Made by a program: the position numbers and the translations under genes
Assembly (NCBI RefSeq): GCF_900699765.1
Contig: NZ_CAADHO010000002.1
Location: forward strand, 124,001 to 188,000
DNA from: Desulfoluna butyratoxydans
Lineage (GTDB): Bacteria > Desulfobacterota > Desulfobacteria > Desulfobacterales > Desulfolunaceae
Reading direction: 5' to 3'
DNA: 64,000 bases
Notes under the pieces: generated by a model
Seen by the model: only the letters and a program-made list of their open reading frames with translations
Database searches by the model: none
Told to the model about the DNA's origin: nothing
Shown here: piece after piece, positions 1 to 8,253 of the stretch
Position numbering within the stretch: position 1 is the stretch's first letter
How the letters are laid out: every line of letters begins with the position of its first letter

Positions 1-105
1 CGGGCGAAGCCCGGGCCGAAGGCGCGTGCGCATTTTTCTGGGGAACGAAGGAAAATGCGCACGCGCAATCAGCTTTCGAGGTGGCTCCACCTCGCCGCAG
101 GAGGC
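1..105. repeat. Composite intergenic palindrome, copy 1 (cut by window edge)
   Basis: A 15-bp perfect stem (22-36 with 52-66) encloses an apical segment that matches, on the other strand, the CCTTCGTTCC loop of the copies near 7.5 and 61.3 kb. It is followed by an 8-bp hairpin (77-84 with 87-94) and ends with GCCGCAGGAGGC (94-105), a one-base variant of the CCGCCGGAGGC boundary. Bases 67-105 are almost the reverse complement of the left half of the copy at 7483-7587. No gene lies in 1-170. Confidence 0.75.
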
Positions 106-203
106 TGTTTTTTGATGCTGAATAATCACAAAACAAACTGCTTTACCACGGACGTATACCTTACGCGTCATTGTTAAACCCCACACCAGCCCCGGAGGCG
201 CCC

Positions 204-1205
204 ATGCTCACCTTCATGCTCACGGTTATACTCATCCTCGCCCTGATCCTCCTTACCCCCCTGGCCCTGCTCAAGATCAAGCTCGCCCGCGGCATCAAAC
301 GACAGAAGATGGAGAATGCCGCGTACCGGGCACCGACCCTCGACGCTTCCCACGGGGTCTCCTCCCTCACCGTGCTGCCCCTGGTGGACTACCACGCAGC
401 CGAGCCCGGCCTTGCCACCGAAGCCGGGGTCTCCTACCTCGTCAGGGCAGGGGACACTAAGATCCTCCTGGACGTGGGCGCCAATGAAAAGGGGGAGCAC
501 CCCTCTCCCCTGCTGGCCAATGCCGAAGCCCTCGGAGTGGATTTAAACAGCCTCGACGCCCTGGTCCTCAGCCACCTCCACCGGGACCACGTGGGGGGCA
601 TCCCCGAAGAGAAGGAGAAACGGTTCTCCTTTTCCCAAGGGCCCTTTTCTGTGGTCGACCTCCCCGTCTACACCCCGGAGCCCCTCACCGGTCACCTGCC
701 CGAAGGATGCCGTCCCATAACAGTCACCGAACCCCGGGAGATCGCGCCGGGGGTCTGGTCCCTGGGCCCCATGGGCCGGTCCCTGTTTTTCATGGGCTAT
801 ACCCTGGAACAGGCACTGGCCGTCCACGTCCAGGGCAAAGGCATGGCCCTTATTATCGGTTGCGGCCACCCCACCATCGAAGGACTCATCGAACGCTGTG
901 AAGCCCTTTTTCCCCACCCTGTGTTTGCCGTCATCGGCGGGCTCCACTACCCCATCCGCGGAGGACGCATCAAGGTAGGCCCCGTGAACATCCAGAAATA
1001 CGTGGGCTCCGACAGAATGCCGTGGAACGGCCTCACCGAAGCCGACGTCCGAAGCGGCATCGAAACCATCAAAAAGGCCGGAGTCACCACCGTGGGCCTC
1101 TCCCCCCACGACAGCTGCGACTGGAGCCTGGACCAATTCCGAAAGGCCTTTGGCAAGGGCTATGCCGAAGTGCAGGTGGGGCGCCCCATTGCCCTGTCTG
1201 AATAG
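204..1205 (+). CDS. MBL-fold metallo-hydrolase, membrane-anchored
   Basis: 333-residue protein with an N-terminal hydrophobic segment (about residues 4-22, rich in L, I and T) that probably anchors it in the inner membrane. The metallo-beta-lactamase signature HLHRDHVGG follows, then a GCGHPTIEG segment and a late histidine (SPHDSCDW) fitting further metal ligands. The overall pattern resembles the COG1237 branch (dihydropterin/ribofuranosylaminobenzene-phosphate synthase-like MBL proteins), whose substrate here is unknown. The ATG at 204 is preferred over an upstream in-frame TTG at 171 because GGAGG (194-198) lies 5 nt before it. It stands alone, followed by hairpins and a terminator. Metal-dependent hydrolase is secure; the reaction is not. 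Confidence 0.85.
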   Translation: MLTFMLTVILILALILLTPLALLKIKLARGIKRQKMENAAYRAPTLDASHGVSSLTVLPLVDYHAAEPGLATEAGVSYLVRAGDTKILLDVGANEKGEHPSPLLANAEALGVDLNSLDALVLSHLHRDHVGGIPEEKEKRFSFSQGPFSVVDLPVYTPEPLTGHLPEGCRPITVTEPREIAPGVWSLGPMGRSLFFMGYTLEQALAVHVQGKGMALIIGCGHPTIEGLIERCEALFPHPVFAVIGGLHYPIRGGRIKVGPVNIQKYVGSDRMPWNGLTEADVRSGIETIKKAGVTTVGLSPHDSCDWSLDQFRKAFGKGYAEVQVGRPIALSE

Positions 1206-1636
1206 ACCCTTCAGAATTTAAAAAACAAGCCTCCGGCGGCAAGGTGTGCCACCTTGAAAGCAGATTGACAATGCGCTTTGATCCTCGTTTGGGCCATCGG
1301 CCGGTTGCCCCCCGAACTCCCTTGTGCCCTGGAGCGCCGCACTCCGGGGCATTGTTGAGCCGAATACTCATTCGGTACGCATAAAACAAACGCCCGGTGA
1401 GACTTTTTTATCCACCGGGCGGCATCGGGTGACTCCAATGGAGTCACCCGGATCTTTTTTTCCCTTTTCCCATCCCTGCCCTTTGGGCCCCAAAGAAGAC
1501 CAGAAGCCCCGTTATTCAGGGTTCCATAAATTATTTTCCCATCTTGGCACGGACTGTGTATTAGGTAAGAGTACTCCCACACAGGGAGTTTCTTCATCAT
1601 ATTCTCCTATCGTTCACAGCTTGGTGGGGGGGACGC
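1206..1636. other. Gene-free stretch with repeat fragment and hairpins
   Basis: No convincing coding frame. It begins with a decayed repeat end (GCCTCCGGCGGC at 1229-1240 followed by an AAGGTG/CACCTT hairpin and a GAAAGC.GATTG motif as in the 7483 copy) but has no matching right boundary. A GC-rich hairpin lies at about 1328-1352, then two further hairpins (1392-1420 and 1426-1450). The last has the form of a rho-independent terminator. The remainder up to iorB shows nothing recognisable. Confidence 0.6.
1426..1460 (+). terminator. Rho-independent terminator
   Basis: Perfect 11-bp stem CGGGTGACTCC / GGAGTCACCCG (1426-1436 with 1440-1450) with a 3-nt loop, then GATC and seven T residues (1454-1460). 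It would end plus-strand transcripts from the MBL gene. Confidence 0.8.
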
Positions 1637-2257
1637 TCAGCCGGAAACGGCCGCGACCCCCACATCAAATGCTGTGAGATTCTGAGCCAGCGTCTCCCCG
1701 TCAAACCGCTTTTCCGCAGCCCCTTCAAACAGCTCCCGTGCCAGGGGAAGTTCACCTGTTCCCGCCAAAGCCCCTGCCATGATGACGTTGCCCAGCACCG
1801 GCGCTCCGATCTTGACGGCTTCTTCCGTGGCATTGAGGAACCAGGCCCCCTCTGTCATCTCCAGGATCCAGCCCCTGATCTCCTCATCCGAGGGGTAACT
1901 GAGCTGCCCGGAGATCACCCCCACCGGCAGAAAAGGACGCGTGTTGGTGATCACCTTCACCTGACGGTTCCCAAAATCCTTGAGCACCCGAATCGCCTCG
2001 GAGGGCTCCATGGAGACCACCATGTGCGCCTTGCCCAACGGAATCTGCGGCGACCAGCTGCACCGGGCGGAAATACGAAGGTGGCTCATCACCGAGCCCC
2101 CACGCTGCGACGCCCCGAAGGTCTCCCCGATGGTAACAAAAAAACCCTGGGCCGCCAGCATGGAGCCGATGGTCCGCGACGTCATCACGTTGCCCTGCCC
2201 GCCCACCCCCGCAACAATCAAATTGTACGGATCATGGGGAAGTCCTCTGCCATCCAT
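1637..2257 (-). CDS. iorB: Indolepyruvate ferredoxin oxidoreductase, beta (gamma-domain) subunit
   Basis: 206-residue protein of the pyruvate/ketoisovalerate oxidoreductase gamma-domain family. The N-terminal YNLIVAGVGGQG nucleotide-type loop, the ETFGASQRGG segment and the TRPFLPVGV region are typical of IorB. With IorA it oxidatively decarboxylates aryl-pyruvates from aromatic amino acids to aryl-acetyl-CoA, passing electrons to ferredoxin. The ATG at 2257 is chosen over an upstream in-frame start at 2437 because GAGGAGAG lies just before it and the extra N-terminus would be encoded by the repeat at 2311-2360. It follows iorA on the same strand but is separated from it by a 320-nt gap holding a composite repeat. 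The subunit identification is firm; substrate preference is inferred. Confidence 0.93.
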   Translation of the reverse strand: MDGRGLPHDPYNLIVAGVGGQGNVMTSRTIGSMLAAQGFFVTIGETFGASQRGGSVMSHLRISARCSWSPQIPLGKAHMVVSMEPSEAIRVLKDFGNRQVKVITNTRPFLPVGVISGQLSYPSDEEIRGWILEMTEGAWFLNATEEAVKIGAPVLGNVIMAGALAGTGELPLARELFEGAAEKRFDGETLAQNLTAFDVGVAAVSG

Positions 2258-2310
2258 ATGCTCTCCTCTGTCCGCAAAAAAGCACGAACACAAAAACAAG
2301 TTCAACAAAC

Positions 2311-2560
2311 GCCTCCGGCGGCCCTGCCGGGGGCCAAACTTTTGAAAAGTTTGACAAACATCTTTTGAATATAATTTTGGGTATTTCATCGATAGCGGCA
2401 AATCATATGCCTTTTCTTCATGGCATTTTTGAACCATGAAAAAAATGTATAGCCCATGACCTTATTCTCGGGCGCAGCCCGTCAGCAAATGTGAAGGGGC
2501 GAAGCCCCGGAGCATTTGCGAACCTGGGGTGCAGGGGCTCAGCCCCTGCCCGCCGGAGGC
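2311..2560. repeat. Composite intergenic palindrome inside the ior operon
   Basis: Bounded by GCCTCCGGCGGC (2311) and CCGCCGGAGGC (2560). The left 50 nt (2311-2360) is the conserved module found reversed at 27487-27536 and 61338-61387; it includes the palindrome AAACTTTTGAAAAGTTT. The right part holds a variable stem (GCAAATG 2485-2491 with CATTTGC 2513-2519) around GGGGC-GAA-GCCCC, then an 8-bp stem (2531-2538 with 2542-2549). It occupies most of the iorA-iorB gap, so it is expected to be transcribed. Confidence 0.8.
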
Positions 2561-2577
2561 GCTTTTTGCCTTTTCTT

Positions 2578-4512
2578 TTATACCGGTGCCACCTTGCCGA
2601 TGGCGCCCACAGGGCAAATATCCGCGCAGACGCCGCAACCGGTGCATACCACCTCATCGATGCGGGCTGTGCCTTTTTCTTTGTCCCAGACAAGGCCTGG
2701 GCAGGCAAAAATGCGGGTGCAGAGGCGGTTGCATCCGCAGGTTTCTCCCAGGCAGGTGGACTCGTCCACGCTCATCTCCCAGGCTTTGGTGCGTTTTTTT
2801 TCAGGGCTCAGGGCGCAGGCCTGCTTGAGGACCAGGACGCCAACGCCCTCCTGCTCCATGAGGTCAAAGAGGGTCTCCCGGGTGGTGGCCACCTCAAAGG
2901 GATCGGTCACGCTGACGCGGGCGCCAAGGGCCTTGCACACCGTGGGGATATCAATGGAGTGGGCGGGGCTTCCCATGGCATCGACCCCAAGGCCCGGATG
3001 GGGCTGAAAGCCTGTCATGGCCGTGCCGCTGTTGTCCAGGACCACAAGGGTCAGGTTGGCCCGGTGGTGGATGGCGTTGGCAAGGGGGGGAAGAATGGAG
3101 TGAAAAAAGGTGCTGTCCCCGCAGACCGAGACCACGGGCTGGTCCATGCCAAAGGGGGAGAGCTTGCCGAATCCGCTGGCCACGCCAGTGCCGGAGCCCA
3201 TGGCATGCAGGGTCTTGAGGGTCGAGAACCCGGCCGGAAGCACGGCCATGGAGTAGCAGCCGATGTCTCCGCATACAAAGCCGTTGCGGTTGTCCATGGA
3301 CAGGACCGTGTTGATGGACCAGAAGGAGGCGCGATGGGGGCACCCCGGGCAGAAGGTGGCCTCCCGGTTGGGGGAGCCCATGAAAGACACCTCGGTGGCC
3401 CGCTGGGCGTAGGCAGCCTCCAGGCCTTCATAGGGAATCTCCAGGATGGCGGACAGGGCACCCACCACGCGGTCCGGGTTCATCTCCCCGGTGGAGGCGA
3501 GGTTCCCCTCTTTTTTACCAAAGAAGTGTTTTACGCCGATTTCCCCTGCGGACTCAGCGGCCAGGATCTTGATCTCCCCTTCCAGGAACGGAAGAACCTC
3601 TTCCACCACCAGAACTTTTTCGGTGGAGGCCAGGTGTTTTTTCACCAGGACCTCGGGCAGGGGCCAGGTGGTGCCGAGCTTAAGAATCCCCACCCTCTCT
3701 TGGGCCTTCAGAAGGCTCACGGCCTCCCGGCTGTAGAGGGCACAGACCGAACTGGTGATGATGAGCAGCTCCGGGTTGTCCGGGCCTTCGTAGGTGTTAA
3801 AAGGAGAGGTCTCAAAAAGGGCCCGGGCCTTTTCGAGTTTCTCCTGCTGCTGGCCGTGTTTCCACTCCACGGGCGGGCTCATCACCACCCCTTCCATGGG
3901 GTCGATAATAAACCCGTCATGGGTAAAGCGCGCCCTCTTCTCTGTCTCCTGAACATTACCCATCACCACGGTGCCGCTGGCATGGGAGAGCCGGGTCACG
4001 GTCCGCAAGAGCACCACGTTGCGGATGCTCTCGGAGAGCTCGAAGGCCCAGGCTGTCATCTCTCTTGCCTCCTGGACATCCCCAGGTTCCAGCAGGGGCA
4101 CCTCCATGAGCTTGGCGTAGGGCCGGGTCTCCCCTTCGTTGACGCTGGAAAGAGCCCCGGGGTCGTCGGCAGAGACCAGCACAATGCCCCCCCGGGTACC
4201 GGAGCCCGACAAGTGGAGCAGGTAGTCTGAAGCCACGTTGAGGCCCGGCTGCTTCATCACGGCCAGGGACCGCAGTCCGGCAAAGGAAGCGGCAGACGCC
4301 ACCTCCAGGGCCACCTTTTCGTTCACCGACCACTCCACATAGAGCCCTTGGGATTCAGCCGACTCCGAAAGGGTTTCAATGATCTCGGACGACGGGGTTC
4401 CAGGGTAGCCTGCGGCAACAGCCACTCCGGCCTCCAGGGCCCCACGGACAATGGCCTCGTTTCCCATGCAGAGCCGACGCGTTCCCGGCTTCTCTTTATG
4501 CAGATGGCTCAT
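2578..4512 (-). CDS. iorA: Indolepyruvate ferredoxin oxidoreductase, alpha subunit
   Basis: 644 residues, normal for IorA. The N-terminal pyrimidine-binding half starts with AAGYPGTPSSEI (about 33-44). The thiamine-diphosphate half has CPGCPHR (388-394), GDIGCY (415-420), CGDSTFFHS (464-472) and DNSGTAMTG (493-501). The C-terminus carries ferredoxin-like cysteines, with a clear CTGCGVCADICP cluster (623-634) preceded by a looser Cys set (587-604). It catalyses CoA-dependent oxidative decarboxylation of aryl-pyruvates with ferredoxin as acceptor. The start has GGAGGTG 4 nt upstream and overlaps the end of the FrhB-like gene by 17 bp, which indicates translational coupling. iorB follows after a repeat-filled gap. 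Identification is confident from motifs and subunit order. Confidence 0.95.
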   Translation of the reverse strand: MSHLHKEKPGTRRLCMGNEAIVRGALEAGVAVAAGYPGTPSSEIIETLSESAESQGLYVEWSVNEKVALEVASAASFAGLRSLAVMKQPGLNVASDYLLHLSGSGTRGGIVLVSADDPGALSSVNEGETRPYAKLMEVPLLEPGDVQEAREMTAWAFELSESIRNVVLLRTVTRLSHASGTVVMGNVQETEKRARFTHDGFIIDPMEGVVMSPPVEWKHGQQQEKLEKARALFETSPFNTYEGPDNPELLIITSSVCALYSREAVSLLKAQERVGILKLGTTWPLPEVLVKKHLASTEKVLVVEEVLPFLEGEIKILAAESAGEIGVKHFFGKKEGNLASTGEMNPDRVVGALSAILEIPYEGLEAAYAQRATEVSFMGSPNREATFCPGCPHRASFWSINTVLSMDNRNGFVCGDIGCYSMAVLPAGFSTLKTLHAMGSGTGVASGFGKLSPFGMDQPVVSVCGDSTFFHSILPPLANAIHHRANLTLVVLDNSGTAMTGFQPHPGLGVDAMGSPAHSIDIPTVCKALGARVSVTDPFEVATTRETLFDLMEQEGVGVLVLKQACALSPEKKRTKAWEMSVDESTCLGETCGCNRLCTRIFACPGLVWDKEKGTARIDEVVCTGCGVCADICPVGAIGKVAPV

Positions 4513-5653
4513 CGCACCTCCCTGACGCCAGGGACCGGCGGCCCCGGTTCATGATCTTGTCCACAACGGCAGGGGCCACGCGAAACATCGACGGCCCCTC
4601 TTCACTGTTGAGCCCCCCGTCCTCACGGGCCTTCAGAAGGGCCCGGGCTTTTTTTGCGGCGGCGGCCTCCATGAGGCGGTCCGCCTGGGCCGGATCCACG
4701 GGGTCGGTATCAAGGTAGCCTCTGCTTACGGCCATTTCCACCAGGGCGTCTCCCACCTCGGTCCGACAGATGAGAAGATTCCAGGACGTGTCCCCCTCCA
4801 TGGCCCCCACGGAAAGGTCGGTGAACTCCGCGGTCATGTCCGGGCAGACCCGGCAGCCGTCCGGGATGGCGTTTCGAATGGACTCCAGGGGAAGGTTGAC
4901 GGTGCCGTCCGGGGTGTGAAGGGAAAACACCGAGGCAGGGGGCGGTGGTACGTCCATTCCGGTGACGGCCCCGGCATCCACCCCGTCGGGGACCAGGTCG
5001 GAAAATTGGCGGGCGTCTAAGGCCCAGGTGCAGAAAAGGCCGATGGTCAGGGTCACGGGATCGGTTTCAGAGCGATCCAGGGAATCGCACCGCATCTGCC
5101 CCACGGAGGTCACCTGGCAGGGCGTCCCCACCATGGCGATGCGCCGGAACCCTTCGGCCACGGCTTCATGTACGGCACCCACCGTGGGGGATGCCATGTA
5201 CTTGGAGGAGGCACAGGCCAGGACCCCGGCCACGTCGGTGACCACGCGGGGCAGGGGCATCAGGCCCTTTCGATCGGTGAGGGCCGCGGCGTCGATGAGC
5301 CCGGTGTCAAAAGCCAGGGCCAGGAGGGAAGAGACGGTCCCCCCGTTCTGGTATGACGCCCTGCCAACCATCTTCTTTCCGGCACGGGCCTTGACCATGC
5401 GAAGAAAGCGGCCTGCGGGCTCTCCTGTGTAATGGCCCCCGGGAAGCTTTTTGCTAACGGCGTCCAGGTCCACTTCCGCCCTGGGGCAGTGGGCGTGGCA
5501 ACGCCCCTTCTCGAGGTTGCAGTCGAAAAGCATGGCCACGCGCCCCTTATGGCTCCGAAAATAGGGACAGAGCCCCACGCAACCACCGCAATCCACGCAC
5601 AGCCCCTTGTCCAGAACATCACGCACCAGCTCCATCCCTCCGCGAATCTCCAT
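4496..5653 (-). CDS. FrhB/FdhB-type iron-sulfur flavoprotein
   Basis: 385 residues resembling the coenzyme F420 hydrogenase/dehydrogenase beta-subunit family. The N-terminus has the two-cluster ferredoxin pattern: CVDCGGCVGLCP followed by a second Cys group (CNLEKGRCHAHCP). The remainder has the FrhB-like landmarks GGTVSSLLALAFDTGLID, KYMASPTVG, VGTPCQV and the late CRVCPDMTAEFTDLSVG block. Such proteins move electrons between ferredoxin or another donor and a flavin or F420. Sitting first in the operon and overlapping iorA by 17 bp, it probably handles electrons released by IorAB (inference). The start at 5653 is preferred to an upstream in-frame one because GGGAG precedes it and homology begins there. 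Whether F420 is used cannot be told. Confidence 0.8.
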   Translation of the reverse strand: MEIRGGMELVRDVLDKGLCVDCGGCVGLCPYFRSHKGRVAMLFDCNLEKGRCHAHCPRAEVDLDAVSKKLPGGHYTGEPAGRFLRMVKARAGKKMVGRASYQNGGTVSSLLALAFDTGLIDAAALTDRKGLMPLPRVVTDVAGVLACASSKYMASPTVGAVHEAVAEGFRRIAMVGTPCQVTSVGQMRCDSLDRSETDPVTLTIGLFCTWALDARQFSDLVPDGVDAGAVTGMDVPPPPASVFSLHTPDGTVNLPLESIRNAIPDGCRVCPDMTAEFTDLSVGAMEGDTSWNLLICRTEVGDALVEMAVSRGYLDTDPVDPAQADRLMEAAAAKKARALLKAREDGGLNSEEGPSMFRVAPAVVDKIMNRGRRSLASGRCDEPSA

Positions 5654-6023
5654 GGCAGTCTCCCTTGCATCGCACAAACGGGTGAATCGAAACCAGTTCT
5701 CCGGTTCCACGGAACAGGGGCCGGACGTGAGCCGTTGGCCCTCAGTTGTTCGACATCATCAAACAGCGTATATCATTATAAAAAAAGTATACGGGCATCC
5801 CATTTTTCCTGTCAACAAAATTATCGAACACTATTTTTATGTTGCGATCGTCGTTCATTTTAAGATACACACCTCATATTCCCTCCCATGGCTGTCCGGC
5901 CTGAAATATTTCACTTTACCTCGGGGCAGCATATTCGTATCGTGGTTTTCGGCATTACCAGGAACCGAACAGCTCTTTATGTTTCGATATACAGATCGTC
6001 AACCTTCCACTCGGAGAGATGCC
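5654..6023. other. Divergent intergenic promoter region
   Basis: 370-nt AT-rich gap between the divergently transcribed FrhB-like/ior operon and the PstS-like gene, with no coding frame. It holds the sigma-70-like promoter annotated at 5786-5815. A widely spaced inverted pair, TGTTCGA (about 5747-5753) and TCGAACA (about 5824-5830), flanks that promoter and could be a regulator site. I could not pick a convincing plus-strand promoter. Confidence 0.5.
5786..5815 (-). promoter_or_regulatory. Sigma-70-like promoter for the ior operon
   Basis: On the minus strand TTGACA (5815-5810) is followed after 18 nt by TATACT (5791-5786), a near-consensus pair about 140 nt upstream of the FrhB-like start codon. 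Confidence 0.65.
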
Positions 6024-6818
6024 ATGTCACCCAGGAATAACGCTCTTTTCGTTTTACTCATCGCCCTGTCGTGCCTTCTGCCTGCCTCGGTGTCCGCCCA
6101 GGGCATGGTCAACGCCAGCTGCTCCTCCCAGATTGCCGAGGCCTTCGGCAAAACCGTCCTCAACGACTTCAAACAGACCACCGGTCTCAATGTCACCCTC
6201 CATGTCTTCTCCTCCCAGGTGTCCATCAACCGGCTGAAAAACGGCTTCTGTGAGCTGGCCGCCTCGGCCCTGCCCCTCTCTCCGGAGGATCGAAAACAGG
6301 GCCTCGTGGCCATCCCCATCTGCAAGGATCCCATGGTGGTCATTGCCTGTACGGAGATTCCGGTGGGGGACCTCTCCCTCACCGAAGTAAGGCGCCTTTT
6401 CAGCGGCAACATCCCCAACTGGAAAGAGGTGGGGGGACCGGACCTGCCCGTGCGCATCGTCACCCCGGTCAAGGAGACCGGGGCCTATGTCAACTTTGTG
6501 CGTCAGGCCATGGGCGCGTCCCAGATGAAATTCGATTACCAGGCGGCCCACTCCTCGTCGGCCGTTGAGGCAGTGAGCCACATTCCCGGGGCCCTCTCCT
6601 TTGCCACACGCAGCGTGGTGGCCAAATACGACAACGTCAAAATCTTCACCATCGACGGGCTTGAGCCCGGTTCCGAAGATTACCCCTACACGCAGACCTT
6701 CTCCCTGGTGACCCGGGGCCAGCCTTCCGGGGTGGTCCGGGAAGTGCTCAATTACACCCTGTCGGAAAAGGCCAGGGCAAACATGACGCGCCGGGGGCTC
6801 ACCCCCCTTATCCAGTGA
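6024..6818 (+). CDS. PstS-like phosphate-type substrate-binding protein
   Basis: 264-residue exported protein: signal peptide at residues 1-25 (hydrophobic LFVLLIALSCLLPASVSA, cut after A). The mature part has the PBP-like superfamily pattern: SSQIAEAFGKTVLNDFKQTTG, a lysine/asparagine-rich middle, and FSGNIPNWKEVGGPD followed by PVKETGAYVNFVRQAMG, typical of PstS-type anion binders. No permease or ATPase genes are adjacent, so it may act as a stand-alone sensor or auxiliary binding protein. The start at 6024 follows GGAGAG. The larger in-frame region upstream (from 5607) is non-coding. The ligand is inferred from fold only. Confidence 0.85.
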   Translation: MSPRNNALFVLLIALSCLLPASVSAQGMVNASCSSQIAEAFGKTVLNDFKQTTGLNVTLHVFSSQVSINRLKNGFCELAASALPLSPEDRKQGLVAIPICKDPMVVIACTEIPVGDLSLTEVRRLFSGNIPNWKEVGGPDLPVRIVTPVKETGAYVNFVRQAMGASQMKFDYQAAHSSSAVEAVSHIPGALSFATRSVVAKYDNVKIFTIDGLEPGSEDYPYTQTFSLVTRGQPSGVVREVLNYTLSEKARANMTRRGLTPLIQ

Positions 6819-6861
6819 TCCGTCATAAAGCCAACCGCCACCAGAGCAACGGGAGAACACC

Positions 6862-7455
6862 ATGCACCTGAAAAGAACCATCGGCCTCATCTGGCTTTCA
6901 AGTCTCCTTCTCGCCATGGGGTGCGCCTCGGCCCTGACCATGTCGGCCCCGCGCGTGGAGGAGACCCGCACCGGAGACAAAGGGGTGGGCCAGCGCATCA
7001 ACGCCGTCTACATGCTCGAAGAAGACGAAGGAATCTACACCCTCACCCGCCAGCCCTACTGCAAGGAGACCATCGAGGAGATCCAGATCTCCCGAAAGCG
7101 TCCCAGGGGCTTCATCATCGCCCTGTGCGAACTCCCCCTCTACGGCCTGGGGGCCGTGGACTACCTCATGGCAAAGATCTATGCCAACGCCAGCGAAGAG
7201 GAGCTGGGGCGCCTCATGGCCGACTCCGGCGACGTCATCCCCTGCGGGGACGTTGAAAAAGCCCCGGGGGAAAAGGTCCTTCTCCAGTTCCCGGATTCCG
7301 GAAGGCTCAAAAACCTCCTGACGGACGACAACGCCGTCATCCAGCTCGACGAATGCTTCAAAAAAAGCTGCCGGGACCTCCAGATCCATGTGTTCGTCAA
7401 AAAAGAGAACGACATCCTCTACATCTCAACCATCGACAAGACCTATACGCACTGA
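6862..7455 (+). CDS. Predicted lipoprotein of unknown function
   Basis: 197 residues beginning with a type II signal peptide whose lipobox is LLAMGC (Cys at about 21), so the mature protein should be lipid-anchored. A short hydrophobic stretch follows at about 95-105 (FIIALCELPLYGLGAVDYL). Four further cysteines lie in the mature region. I recognise no family. It follows the PstS-like gene by 43 nt on the same strand and probably shares its transcript. The two end at the terminator near 7611-7642, just beyond a composite repeat. Confidence 0.75.
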   Translation: MHLKRTIGLIWLSSLLLAMGCASALTMSAPRVEETRTGDKGVGQRINAVYMLEEDEGIYTLTRQPYCKETIEEIQISRKRPRGFIIALCELPLYGLGAVDYLMAKIYANASEEELGRLMADSGDVIPCGDVEKAPGEKVLLQFPDSGRLKNLLTDDNAVIQLDECFKKSCRDLQIHVFVKKENDILYISTIDKTYTH

Positions 7456-7482
7456 ACAGGTGACGTTGAGCAAGAAAAGCAA

Positions 7483-7587
7483 GCCTCCGGCGGCGAGGTG
7501 AGCCACCTCGAAAGCTGATTGCCATTGCGCGTTGCCCTTCGTTCCTCAGGGCAACGCGCAATGGCCTTCGGCAGGGCCGCCGGAGGC
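7483..7587. repeat. Composite intergenic palindrome (clearest copy)
   Basis: 105 nt bounded by GCCTCCGGCGGC (7483-7494) and CCGCCGGAGGC (ending 7587). Order: boundary, small hairpin (AGGTG/CACCT), GAAAGCTGATTG, a perfect 17-bp stem (7522-7538 with 7548-7564) with loop TCGTTCCTC, then the truncated conserved module GGCAGGGCCGCCGGAGGC. Confidence 0.85.
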
Positions 7588-7604
7588 ATGCAAAACCCAC
7601 AAAC

Positions 7605-7642
7605 AAAAAAGGCCGTGATTCCCATGGAATCACGGCCTTTTT
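7605..7642. terminator. Bidirectional rho-independent terminator
   Basis: 10-bp stem GGCCGTGATT / AATCACGGCC (7611-7620 with 7628-7637) flanked by A6 (7605-7610) and T5 (7638-7642), placed between the convergent lipoprotein gene and the motility operon end. Confidence 0.85.
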
Positions 7643-7676
7643 GCGTTTGGTTTCTCTGAGGTTCACCGGGGGTGTT

Positions 7677-8246
7677 CTACTTCACCTCCGGCAGGTCGGC
7701 TAACGTTTCGGCGAGGCGTTCGCTGATGCGCGCGGCTTTGTCCTTTGCCACATAGGCGAGGATTTTTCCTGCCACGTCTCCTTTGAGGTTCATGAAGAGG
7801 CGCTCGGCAATGACGATGTCCATGCTGTCCACGATGGCTGCGGCCTGTTTGGGCTTCATGCTGGAGTAGAGCTTGACCAGCTGCTTGATCTTTTTCTCCT
7901 CCTCCAGGCGCTGGGCTTCGTTCACCGCCTTCTCCTTTGCTTCCAGGCGGCTCAGGCTGGTTTCGATCTGACGGCGGAGGGTCTCCAGGGTTTCACGGGT
8001 GGCGTCCAGCTCGGCTTTAAGTTCTTTGAGCTTTTTCTCCTCCAGGCGAATGGCTTCGGCCCTGGCTTCAAGGGCGATGCGCTTGGCCTCCAGGCCCCGG
8101 AAGAGGATTTCCGGGGTCTCCACCACGGGGGCGGCAGCTTCTTGGCCCTCGGGGGCTTCCCCGTCCTGGGGATCGGCTGCCAGCACAGGAGCCCACAGGC
8201 TCCAGCAAATAAGCATCCCCACCATCACAACTCTCATTGCCTTCAT
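7677..8246 (-). CDS. MotE-like flagellar motor chaperone
   Basis: 189 residues: signal peptide or signal anchor (about 1-24, ending APVLAA), an acidic linker, a long charged coiled coil (about 50-125, many E/K/A/L), then an MgtE-N-like helical domain (KLYSSMKPKQAAAIVDSMD and following). This is the architecture of MotE, the periplasmic chaperone needed for correct MotC localisation at the flagellar stator. It is the last gene of the fliE-J operon, 7 nt after fliJ. The ATG at 8246 has GAGGA upstream; the longer in-frame reading would overlap fliJ. Location and architecture agree, so the role is likely. Confidence 0.8.
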   Translation of the reverse strand: MKAMRVVMVGMLICWSLWAPVLAADPQDGEAPEGQEAAAPVVETPEILFRGLEAKRIALEARAEAIRLEEKKLKELKAELDATRETLETLRRQIETSLSRLEAKEKAVNEAQRLEEEKKIKQLVKLYSSMKPKQAAAIVDSMDIVIAERLFMNLKGDVAGKILAYVAKDKAARISERLAETLADLPEVK

Positions 8247-8253
8247 CACGTCC

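Noticed and set aside
2491..4230. Long plus-strand open frame over iorA
   Set aside because: It is a shadow of iorA. The opposite strand has full thiamine-diphosphate and ferredoxin motifs, and the plus frame has no family resemblance and is full of His, Gly and Pro repeats typical of reversed GC-rich genes.
7483..7587. Composite repeat as an attachment site or insertion sequence
   Set aside because: No integrase, transposase or target duplication is visible. It is kept only as a non-autonomous palindromic repeat.
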